A DNA stretch of 49,743 nt from a virus: IMG/VR virus record IMGVR_UViG_3300030430_000175, positions 1 to 49,743 of that record; one strand, 5' to 3'. Made by a program: the position numbers and the translations under genes. This document shows, one piece after another, positions 15,014 through 19,723 of this stretch. The notes under the pieces were generated by a model. The model saw only the letters and a program-made list of their open reading frames with translations, did no database searches and had not been told where the DNA came from. Each line of letters starts with the position of its first letter. The first letter of the stretch is position 1.

Positions 15014-15239
15014 TGGTCACAACCTCCAAATCAGTTTCGATCCAAACCTTAGCGCCACACGGCAAAGGTTTATCTGGGCAATAGTAAATACTAGCTAGTG
15101 GTTTACCATCAGAGTCTACAATGGCTGCATGGTTTGATTTTCTATTTTGCTTGTAATCTTTAACAGTAATCACTGGTAACTCAGCACCCTTGGCATTAGC
15201 CTTAATGTTATGCTGATTAACATGGATTCTAGTTTTCAT
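15006..15239 (-). CDS. Hypothetical small protein (77 aa)
   Basis: ATG 15239 has AAGGA 5 nt upstream. The product is beta-rich with a basic N terminus (IHVNQHNIKANAKGAELPVI) and ends in an acidic strand pair. No family recognised. It follows a 66-bp gap after the DUF932 gene that contains overlapping inverted repeats. Confidence 0.65.
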   Translation of the reverse strand: MKTRIHVNQHNIKANAKGAELPVITVKDYKQNRKSNHAAIVDSDGKPLASIYYCPDKPLPCGAKVWIETDLEVVTIG

Positions 15240-15305
15240 ACAATTCCTTATCTGTACTGGTATAGGGAGGAGCAGTTTTACACCATGCTCAGGGTGTCAG
15301 GAGAG
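15240..15305 (-). other. 66-bp gap with overlapping inverted repeats
   Basis: On the minus strand, ACACC-ctgagcat-GGTGT overlaps GAGCA-tggtgtaaaac-TGCTC, two mutually exclusive short hairpins. A CTGACA lies upstream but no well-spaced -10 box is seen. It could be a terminator or attenuator for the DUF932 gene, or a binding site; evidence is weak. Confidence 0.35.
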
Positions 15306-16250
15306 CTAGGCTGCCAATGGGAACTTAGCAATAACTTGCTGAACTTTATCTGATCTTTTAACCTGGGCTACAGGCATATCTATTTTATTTTTGCGGCTAC
15401 CGACATGGTGGCTTGACCAATCCGTCAGAGCATTATACACAGCCCAGTAATTGTTACCCATTGCTGGCATGTAACGCTCATTGTATTGAGTCCAAGCATA
15501 CATAAGAGATGCATTACCATATGCTTTCGGCATACTCATAATTGATGCCGTGGTCTCGCCCTCTTTTAGTTTACCAAGTGCAAACTTAGATCCTGTTGCC
15601 TCTGCAATAAATTGAAACGCATCCTGGCGACTAACTGTGTAATTAGCCCATTTTGCCCACAACTCATTCTGAGTATCCAGTATGCCCATGATTTTATTCA
15701 TCTGGTTTGCGCCGTGATCTACGTTTAGCTTGTTAGTATGTCGAGCCTTATAGATTCCAGCAGTCGAGCCAAGAAAAACTTGATGATTAGTGCAAGCATT
15801 TTGTAATGCACCCACCGTAGCCTGGTAGGGCCAAACTGAATTAAATGAATTAATGTGCAGCATCTCAAGGATCGCAGTGTCGCCATCAGGAGTTGTTATT
15901 TGATGATTGGGTAACTGGTGACGAATAAAACAAACTGCGCCGCCGTCGCCGACTTGTATTGTTTCTTTAATATCACCTAGATTTAATTGACTTCGTTCCA
16001 ATACATTACGAGCGGTATCAATCATTTCTACGTGAGATACTGGCTTATATCGCTCACCGTGGATCGCCAGGGCATCACCTGTATCTTCACGATAATAAAC
16101 TTTTTTGTCTTCAAGTTTTAATACACCGCCAGATAAATCTCGGTACAATACTGGTGTAGCAGTGACCTGGAAATCTGCCGCACCGTAACCGTTGTTTCGT
16201 AAATTATCAACTGCTGATCTGCCGCCGAATAATGAAGTAACTGTGTTCAT
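15306..16250 (-). CDS. DUF932 phage/plasmid-like protein
   Basis: 314 residues matching the DUF932 pattern: N-terminal ALAIHGERYKPVSHVEMIDT, a beta-rich middle (GGAVCFIRHQLPNHQI), INSFNSVWPYQATVGALQNA with CTNHQVF, and a helical C-terminal part ending in a NALTDWSSHH block. The family is frequent in phages and plasmids, and its function is not established. It is transcribed from its own promoter (16295-16323) with AGGAG before the ATG, suggesting high early expression. Confidence 0.85.
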   Translation of the reverse strand: MNTVTSLFGGRSAVDNLRNNGYGAADFQVTATPVLYRDLSGGVLKLEDKKVYYREDTGDALAIHGERYKPVSHVEMIDTARNVLERSQLNLGDIKETIQVGDGGAVCFIRHQLPNHQITTPDGDTAILEMLHINSFNSVWPYQATVGALQNACTNHQVFLGSTAGIYKARHTNKLNVDHGANQMNKIMGILDTQNELWAKWANYTVSRQDAFQFIAEATGSKFALGKLKEGETTASIMSMPKAYGNASLMYAWTQYNERYMPAMGNNYWAVYNALTDWSSHHVGSRKNKIDMPVAQVKRSDKVQQVIAKFPLAA

Positions 16251-16289
16251 ATGAACTCCTGATAATTAAATTACTTTGTCGTGATGACA

Positions 16290-16323
16290 GGGGCACTTTA
16301 GCGTAGCCCCAAAACCATGTCAA
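16290..16323 (-). promoter_or_regulatory. Promoter for the DUF932 gene
   Basis: Minus strand: TTGACA (16318-16323), 17-bp spacer, TAAAGT (16295-16300). The TGA stop of the upstream GP88-like gene lies inside TTGACA. The -10 box sits in the 11-bp middle of an inverted repeat (GGGGC at 16290-16294 against GCCCC at 16306-16310), which could be an operator or could change melting of the promoter. Confidence 0.7.
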
Positions 16324-17132
16324 GCCAGTAACGCAAGCGTGGAAGGATTACCAAAGAAACTTGGCTGATCCATCTCACCTAGTCTTTGTTTTATATTGGA
16401 ACCCTTGCGAGTTAAAGTGCCTATACTGGAAGGCTTGTCAAGAAATCGCAGATCCGTAATATCAAAGTTCTGTACCGATTCCTTCTTACTATTGATGACA
16501 AGCTCCGTGGGACGCTTGAACTCACCCTTGCATTCCTTAGTGTTCAATGGAATTGCTACATTGTATTTTCTTTTTACTGCCTCCTTAGCCTGTTGAATTG
16601 TCTTGTTACTCTTGAAAGACGCTGAGAATGTCAAGTGATAATTAGGTAGAGTGTTGCGCTCTAACCTCTTGAAAACCTTAGTATAATCATAGAACTGCAC
16701 GTTAGGTAAACTAGCAATCAGATCAGACCAATCAAGATCACTGGTGCCGTTGAGTCGAATGCAATAGTTATCCTTTTCGTTTTTAATTATTTCGTGTCGT
16801 AACCTTTCCTTGAACCCATCGGGGTCAAATACATACTGTATGGATCGCCTGGTCATGGCACGTTGAGACTGTGACATAGCCAAACGACCAGAAGTTTTAC
16901 CTAAACAATCATCCTTGCAGCCTGCTGGATCAGCAAACGGGCAAAAAGTTTTAACAGAAACTGCATTTGAGGGTTGCAAATATAAGATTCCTGTGGTATA
17001 ATTATACTTTTTAAGACCTTTTAAGATCTTTATAGAGCTATTAAAACCCATAAGAGGTTGTTTAGTAGACATATAATATGTCTTATTAGATCTTAAAAGT
17101 TCTAAAGACTCTGAAGATATTAGATTGCTCAT
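16320..17132 (-). CDS. GP88-like cysteine-rich phage protein
   Basis: 270 residues. The central signature is a Cys-rich stretch (FCPFADPAGCKDDCLGKTSG, about residues 63-82) followed by MSQSQRAMTRRS, which I associate with the phage 'gene product 88' family. The three closely spaced Cys suggest a metal or iron-sulphur site. A later block (IRLNGTSDLDW, PNVQFYDYTK) suggests an alpha/beta barrel-like fold. Function unknown. ATG overlaps the preceding stop by one base (TAATG), so it is coupled to the 58-residue gene. Confidence 0.65.
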   Translation of the reverse strand: MSNLISSESLELLRSNKTYYMSTKQPLMGFNSSIKILKGLKKYNYTTGILYLQPSNAVSVKTFCPFADPAGCKDDCLGKTSGRLAMSQSQRAMTRRSIQYVFDPDGFKERLRHEIIKNEKDNYCIRLNGTSDLDWSDLIASLPNVQFYDYTKVFKRLERNTLPNYHLTFSASFKSNKTIQQAKEAVKRKYNVAIPLNTKECKGEFKRPTELVINSKKESVQNFDITDLRFLDKPSSIGTLTRKGSNIKQRLGEMDQPSFFGNPSTLALLA

Positions 17133-17308
17133 TAGTTTATCCTTAACAGGAGTTGTCCGTTGTCAAACAGTTTAGACTCGCCCTTATCCACAAAATATGC
17201 AGAGGTGATGAGAGGATATAACTCATCATCAAGTTTAACTCTAACTTCCCTTGACAGTTCATCTTCGTTAAGGCAGTCAAGATACCTTCTTAATTCTTTA
17301 TACGTCAC
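17132..17308 (-). CDS. Small early protein with GTG start (58 aa)
   Basis: GTG at 17308 is preceded by AGGAG at a 6-nt spacing, and the stop overlaps the next ATG (TAATG). The product is hydrophilic and helical (YKELRRYLDCLNEDELSREV) with a beta-like end. No family recognised. Its ribosome site is embedded in a copy of the 14-bp operator-like motif (17308-17321), so a protein binding there might also affect translation or the transcript start. Confidence 0.7.
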   Translation of the reverse strand: MTYKELRRYLDCLNEDELSREVRVKLDDELYPLITSAYFVDKGESKLFDNGQLLLRIN

Positions 17309-17351
17309 TATCTACTCCTAGATAAATTCGTTTTCGACTATCCACCCCCAG
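17308..17351 (-). promoter_or_regulatory. Weak promoter with two operator-like repeats
   Basis: Two copies of the 14-bp motif lie at 17308-17321 (CTATCTACTCCTAG) and 17338-17351 (CTATCCACCCCCAG). Upstream on the minus strand are TTGACC (17373-17378) and, 17 bp on, TTTGCT (17350-17355). The boxes are poor, but the order, the 17-bp spacing and an operator copy abutting the -10 box repeat the layout of the SSB promoter, which supports a regulated promoter for the 58-aa and GP88-like genes. Confidence 0.55.
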
Positions 17352-17403
17352 CAAACCATAGCTCCGACACCTGGTCAAGCATCCGTTGGTGATCCGCACC
17401 AGC

Positions 17404-17517
17404 CTAGTTATCAAGATAATAATATTTACCCAGGTAACAGGCAGCACAAATTAACCTGTTCTTAAATTTTATTAGCAAACCTGGAGATTTACTAATCCTA
17501 CACTCTGAACATTCCAA
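17404..17517 (-). CDS. 37-residue zinc-ribbon protein
   Basis: The frame begins with TTG 17517, which has AGGAG 7 nt upstream. It encodes 37 residues with two Cys pairs, C3-x2-C6 and C24-x2-C27, separated by a basic, hydrophobic linker (SPGLLIKFKNR), the pattern of a minimal zinc ribbon. An in-frame GTG at 17547 would add ten residues (MNSGPLRSIY) but has only a weak ribosome site. Small zinc ribbons in early phage regions often bind nucleic acid or host RNA polymerase; the target here is unknown. Confidence 0.65.
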   Translation of the reverse strand: MECSECRISKSPGLLIKFKNRLICAACYLGKYYYLDN

Positions 17518-17594
17518 ATATATACTCCTGAGAGGCCCAGAATTCACTTCTAAGCGGTTTTAGTTAACAACTGGACGTTACCTACCAGTATCCC

Positions 17595-17629
17595 TAAGAA
17601 CGCTTCAGAATCGCTCTGAAGTATTCTTA
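17595..17629. repeat. Imperfect 15-bp inverted repeat
   Basis: Arms TAAGAACGCTTCAGA and TCTGAAGTATTCTTA (13 of 15 paired) flank a 5-bp loop. It has no U-tract on either strand. The right arm (TCTGAAGTATTCTTA) resembles the repeated units at 18713-18834, so it may be a related protein-binding site rather than a terminator. Confidence 0.5.
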
Positions 17630-17635
17630 ACGACG

Positions 17636-17657
17636 AAAGGGCACCGAAGCGCCCTTT
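17636..17657 (-). terminator. UUCG-capped hairpin after the 85-aa early gene
   Basis: Minus-strand RNA reads AAAGGGCGC-UUCG-GUGCCCUUU, a 9-bp stem closed by a UUCG tetraloop. One pair is G-U on this strand but would be a C-A mismatch on the other, which shows that the leftward transcript is the one selected. It follows the 85-residue gene by about 23 nt. Confidence 0.75.
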
Positions 17658-17680
17658 GTAGTTTTAATTAAGACTAAAAC

Positions 17681-17938
17681 TTAATCGTCAGATTTGTCAG
17701 ATTTGATTTTTATTCGATTAACTACAAGCAAAATTGCCTGGGCTAGATCAAACTCACTGGTCTGAGATACACTGTTCTGAAAAGTTTTATCGTTAAGTAA
17801 ATCTTTAACTGCTTCCAATCTGTCAGGACGACTTTCCATTAATGTTAACTGACACAAAATCTCACGGAAGTGATTATCAAAAACTACTAGATCACGTTCC
17901 TGGTGAGTTAGTTTTGATACTGAATTGAAAATCGACAT
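17681..17938 (-). CDS. Hypothetical early protein (85 aa)
   Basis: ATG 17938 has GGAG 6 nt upstream, shared with the end of the 30-residue frame before it. The product is helical and mixed-charge (FHDNH-type start region, then LMESRPDRLEAVKDLLNDKT and FDLAQAILLVVNRIKIK). It ends with a polar KSDKSDD tail. No family recognised. Its 3' end is closed by a UUCG hairpin. Confidence 0.75.
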   Translation of the reverse strand: MSIFNSVSKLTHQERDLVVFDNHFREILCQLTLMESRPDRLEAVKDLLNDKTFQNSVSQTSEFDLAQAILLVVNRIKIKSDKSDD

Positions 17939-17946
17939 AGTTACTC

Positions 17947-18039
17947 CTAATAACTAAGGGTTAATTTAACTAATATGGGAGACATGAGAATCACCCAGGT
18001 TAGTATTACTGTAGAAGTCATAAATATAATTAACTTCAT
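17947..18039 (-). CDS. 30-residue hydrophobic membrane peptide
   Basis: ATG 18039 has GGAG 5 nt upstream, and the frame ends in TAG at 17947-17949, immediately before the ribosome site of the next gene. The peptide is almost entirely hydrophobic (FMTSTVILTWVILMSPILV) after MKL, with one lysine near the end: a single membrane span. Similar tiny early membrane peptides in phages act on host envelope functions, but no homologue is recognised. It lies just downstream of a UUCG hairpin. Confidence 0.6.
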   Translation of the reverse strand: MKLIIFMTSTVILTWVILMSPILVKLTLSY

Positions 18040-18051
18040 GAAAACTCCAAA

Positions 18052-18071
18052 GGGGCCACCGAAGTGACCCC
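18052..18071 (-). terminator. UUCG-capped hairpin after the first early gene
   Basis: Minus-strand RNA reads GGGGUCAC-UUCG-GUGGCCCC followed by UUUGGAGUUUU: an 8-bp stem with a UUCG loop and a U-containing tail. The U-G pair exists only on this strand. It separates the 106-residue gene from the 30-residue peptide, so readthrough would set the level of the genes below. It shares the upstream bases AACTAC with the hairpin at 17636. Confidence 0.75.
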
Positions 18072-18081
18072 GTAGTTTATA

Positions 18082-18402
18082 TTAAGATATTTTACTTCTG
18101 TAACTCTTGAGATCAGATGTCTCAACCATAGATTTAATCTCGTTAGGAATAATTCCTGAAGATATAAACTTCTGAGCATCGCCGTGAGTCATCCGAGTGT
18201 TTTTATCGCCGTAAAACTTCGCCGTCGCACCCTGGATTCTTGCCTTGAGAATCTTGAACTGTGGGTTAGTCTTACCACTGATTTTAGGTTTAACTACTGG
18301 ACGCATCTTGCTGCCCATACCTTCCGCAAGTTTATACACTGCAAACTCAAACTGCTTGAAAGTCGCTGGACGATTTGCATCGATGTTTGAGAAATTATTC
18401 AT
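18082..18402 (-). CDS. First early gene: hypothetical basic protein (106 aa)
   Basis: ATG 18402 has AGGAG 7 nt upstream. The product is basic and hydrophilic, with KQFEFAVYKLAEGMGSKMRP, a basic central segment (KPKISGKTNPQFKILKARIQ) and a C-terminal THGDAQKFISSGIIPNEIKS. No family recognised. As the first gene behind the early promoters and followed by its own terminator-like hairpin, it should be the most abundant early product. That position often holds host-takeover or DNA-binding proteins. Confidence 0.75.
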   Translation of the reverse strand: MNNFSNIDANRPATFKQFEFAVYKLAEGMGSKMRPVVKPKISGKTNPQFKILKARIQGATAKFYGDKNTRMTHGDAQKFISSGIIPNEIKSMVETSDLKSYRSKIS

Positions 18403-18430
18403 ACTGATCTCCTGATCTAGTTATTTAATT

Positions 18431-18447
18431 TTACTGCCGCTTCGTTG
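18431..18447 (-). promoter_or_regulatory. 5'-leader hairpin of the first early mRNA
   Basis: Minus-strand RNA contains GCCGC-CAACGAA-GCGGC, a 5-bp GC stem that would form at or next to the predicted 5' end of the transcript from the promoter at 18459-18489. A stem at the extreme 5' end often protects phage mRNA from decay. Confidence 0.45.
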
Positions 18448-18458
18448 GCGGCCCAAAC

Positions 18459-18489
18459 ATTATAACCCAGCCCTGCCGAAAAATGTCAA
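18459..18489 (-). promoter_or_regulatory. Promoter for the first early gene
   Basis: Minus strand: TTGACA (18484-18489) and a perfect TATAAT (18459-18464). The spacer is 19 bp, two more than ideal, which should weaken it. The predicted start lies about 50 bp before the ATG at 18402. Confidence 0.6.
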
Positions 18490-18521
18490 CCCAATCTGGC
18501 GCGTGATTTTTCCTGCGTGAA

Positions 18522-18534
18522 GAGCCAAAGGCTC
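18522..18534 (-). other. Short GC hairpin in the early leader
   Basis: GAGCC-aaa-GGCTC on the + strand (GAGCC-UUU-GGCUC in the leftward RNA), with flanking GCGCG/GCGTGA bases. It could pause or weakly terminate the long transcript coming from 19039, upstream of the local early promoter. Confidence 0.35.
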
Positions 18535-18712
18535 CGCGCGAAAACAGGCGAAGATTTAGAGGGCCTAAAAATCGACCAGGATTTTGGAGGTTTTTCGAGG
18601 GTTTTCGAGGCGAGGTTTGCAGAGTTGAAATAATCTTGACGGATTGCCTGGCGAGGCTTGTGAAAACTAAGTAACACTCTGAAATATTTAGAAGTTTTCT
18701 GTAGTAAAATAT

Positions 18713-18834
18713 AACTCTAGTGTTACTTTAGAGTACTCTTTAGACTGTAAACTACTCTGGAGTTGCTCTTTAGGAATACTTTAGAGAATTCTGGAGTGTA
18801 CACCTAGTAAACTTTGAAGTATTCTGGAGTATTA
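18713..18834. repeat. Array of degenerate 11-12 bp repeats
   Basis: Successive units resemble ATACTCTGGAGT: for example GTACTCTTTAGA, ACTCTGGAGT, TGCTCTTTAGGA, ATACTTTAGAGA, ATTCTGGAGTG, ACTTTGAAGT and ATTCTGGAGT. TCTGGAGT occurs exactly at 18756, 18790 and 18823, spaced 34 and 33 bp (three turns of DNA). The spacing places sites on one face of the helix, as in iteron or regulator arrays. Confidence 0.6.
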
Positions 18835-18927
18835 TTCAGGTGCGGGCAGGTGACCATACCCCTATACGTATATATATACTAAATCTCAAACATTTTACGA
18901 AACTTTAAAGTGTCAACTAGAGTTTGG

Positions 18928-18941
18928 CTATCTACCCCTAT
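18928..18941 (-). promoter_or_regulatory. Fifth operator-like 14-mer
   Basis: CTATCTACCCCTAT matches 13 of 14 bases of the copy at 13326. It lies about 100 bp downstream of the leftward promoter at 19046-19074, where a bound protein could block the early leader transcript. Confidence 0.6.
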
Positions 18942-18952
18942 TTAAAGGGATG

Positions 18953-19004
18953 ACTATAAAGTGTTTTGGCGGGGCTTAAAAGTACTTTGGCAGGGCTTTA
19001 TAGT
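18953..19004. repeat. Two 21-bp direct repeats between inverted ends
   Basis: Units at 18958-18979 and 18979-19000 share the core of AAAGTGTTTTGGCGGGGCTT (18 of 22 aligned bases match). The pair is bounded by an inverted repeat, ACTATAAAG (18953-18961) and CTTTATAGT (18996-19004). A 21-bp period is two helical turns, typical of iterons or paired regulator sites. Confidence 0.6.
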
Positions 19005-19045
19005 TATGTATATATATATATGCAACCCCGGTGGGTTACATAATT

Positions 19046-19074
19046 AGTATAGCTTCAGATTTAACATTTGTCAA
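19046..19074 (-). promoter_or_regulatory. Leftward promoter of the divergent pair
   Basis: Minus strand TTGACA (19069-19074), 17-bp spacer, TATACT (19046-19051): near-consensus sigma70. The predicted start is near 19039-19041, giving about 550 nt of transcript without a gene before the local promoter of the first early gene. Its -35 box lies inside the 18-bp inverted repeat shared with the rightward promoter. Confidence 0.8.
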
Positions 19075-19104
19075 GTTAAAAAGTAGTTGACAAATGATAA
19101 ATCT
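19057..19104. repeat. 18-bp inverted repeat joining the divergent promoters
   Basis: Left arm AGATTTAACATTTGTCAA (19057-19074) and right arm TTGACAAATGATAAATCT (19087-19104) pair at 17 of 18 positions around a 12-bp centre. Each arm supplies the -35 box of one promoter and most of its spacer, so a dimeric regulator bound here could switch both genome arms at once. Confidence 0.85.
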
Positions 19105-19115
19105 AACCCTATACT
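19087..19115 (+). promoter_or_regulatory. Rightward promoter of the divergent pair
   Basis: TTGACA (19087-19092), 17-bp spacer, TATACT (19110-19115): same boxes and spacing as its leftward partner. The first purine at a normal distance is A19123, the first base of the terminase small-subunit ATG. Confidence 0.85.
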
Positions 19116-19122
19116 GTCTTCT

Positions 19123-19506
19123 ATGAAAAAGGAATTAACAGAAAAACAAAAAAACTTTCTAGGCCATCTTATAGATGTAGGAGGTGATCCAAAGAAAGCA
19201 GCAGAGCTTGCAGGTTATTCTGGGAATCATTGGCAGGTTACCAAGTCACTTAAAAATGAAATAATAGACCTAGCGTCAAATATCCTAGCTCAATCTGCAC
19301 CACAAGCAGCTTTAAAACTTACTGAGGTTATGAACTCTGACCAGCCAGTTCCTCAAGCCAATATACGACTACAAGCAGCGCAAACAATATTAGATCGCAT
19401 TGGACTAGGAAAATCTGACAGGTTAGATGTAAATCATACAGTACAAGGTGGTGTTTTTATATTACCTGCAAAAGAAGAGGTTATAATTGAGCATTCCGAA
19501 ACGTAG
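19123..19506 (+). CDS. Terminase small subunit
   Basis: 127 residues from ATG 19123. An N-terminal helix-turn-helix (LTEKQKNFLGHLIDVGGDPK, AAELAGYSG) would recognise the packaging site. A central helical region follows (LASNILAQSAPQAALKLTEV) and the C-terminal tail is mainly beta. The gene precedes the large terminase, as usual. An upstream TTG at 19087 is in frame but lies in the promoter -35 box and has no ribosome site. No Shine-Dalgarno precedes ATG 19123 either, and the promoter places the RNA start on this ATG, so the message is probably leaderless. Confidence 0.85.
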   Translation: MKKELTEKQKNFLGHLIDVGGDPKKAAELAGYSGNHWQVTKSLKNEIIDLASNILAQSAPQAALKLTEVMNSDQPVPQANIRLQAAQTILDRIGLGKSDRLDVNHTVQGGVFILPAKEEVIIEHSET

Positions 19507-19723
19507 CAGTGTAGTACCTTTTGGATACACAATATCTAAAGATAATCCTAAAATGCTTGAAGAAGTTCCTGAACAACTTGAAGCATTAAAAGAAATATCT
19601 GTTTTAGTTAAAGATAATCTGTTAAGTTTACGTGAAGGATCAGCTTGGTTAGAGCATAAAACAGGTAGGCGATTGAGTCATCAGGGATTAAAGAAAATAA
19701 TAAATGAAAGATTGGGAAGTTAA
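19487..19723 (+). CDS. Small HTH-like protein between terminase genes (78 aa)
   Basis: Starts with TTG 19487 (GAGG 6 nt upstream), overlapping the end of the small terminase gene. After VVPFGYTISKDNPKMLEEVP, the product has a helix-turn-helix-like part (SLREGSAWLEHKTGRRLSHQ, GLKKIINERLG) of the recombinase/terminase type. In related marine phages a similar small gene lies directly before the large terminase, so it may be a second DNA-recognition component of packaging. That role is inferred from position. Confidence 0.75.
   Translation: MSIPKRSSVVPFGYTISKDNPKMLEEVPEQLEALKEISVLVKDNLLSLREGSAWLEHKTGRRLSHQGLKKIINERLGS

Larger units (their letters stand above)
18403..19086. other. Main noncoding region: candidate origin and early leader
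   Basis: About 700 bp without a convincing gene, unlike the rest of this tightly packed genome. From right to left it holds: the palindromic divergent promoter, an AT-rich block (TATGTATATATATATATGC, 19004-19023), 21-bp direct repeats (18958-19000), one operator-like 14-mer (18928-18941), a second AT-rich block (18863-18880), an array of about 11-bp repeats (18713-18834), short GC hairpins (18522-18534), and the promoter of the first early gene. Iterated repeats beside AT-rich DNA at the point where the two arms diverge suggest the replication origin; this is inference. Confidence 0.55.

Noticed and set aside
17184-17192. A perfect 9-bp DnaA box (TTATCCACA)
   Set aside because: A single copy inside the 58-residue gene. 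One chance match in 50 kb on two strands is not surprising, and no cluster of further boxes was noticed nearby.
18486-18677. A 63-codon leftward frame in the noncoding region
   Set aside because: It starts at GTG without a ribosome site, has a Ser/Pro/Arg-rich random-like composition, and ends on the -35 box of the early promoter.
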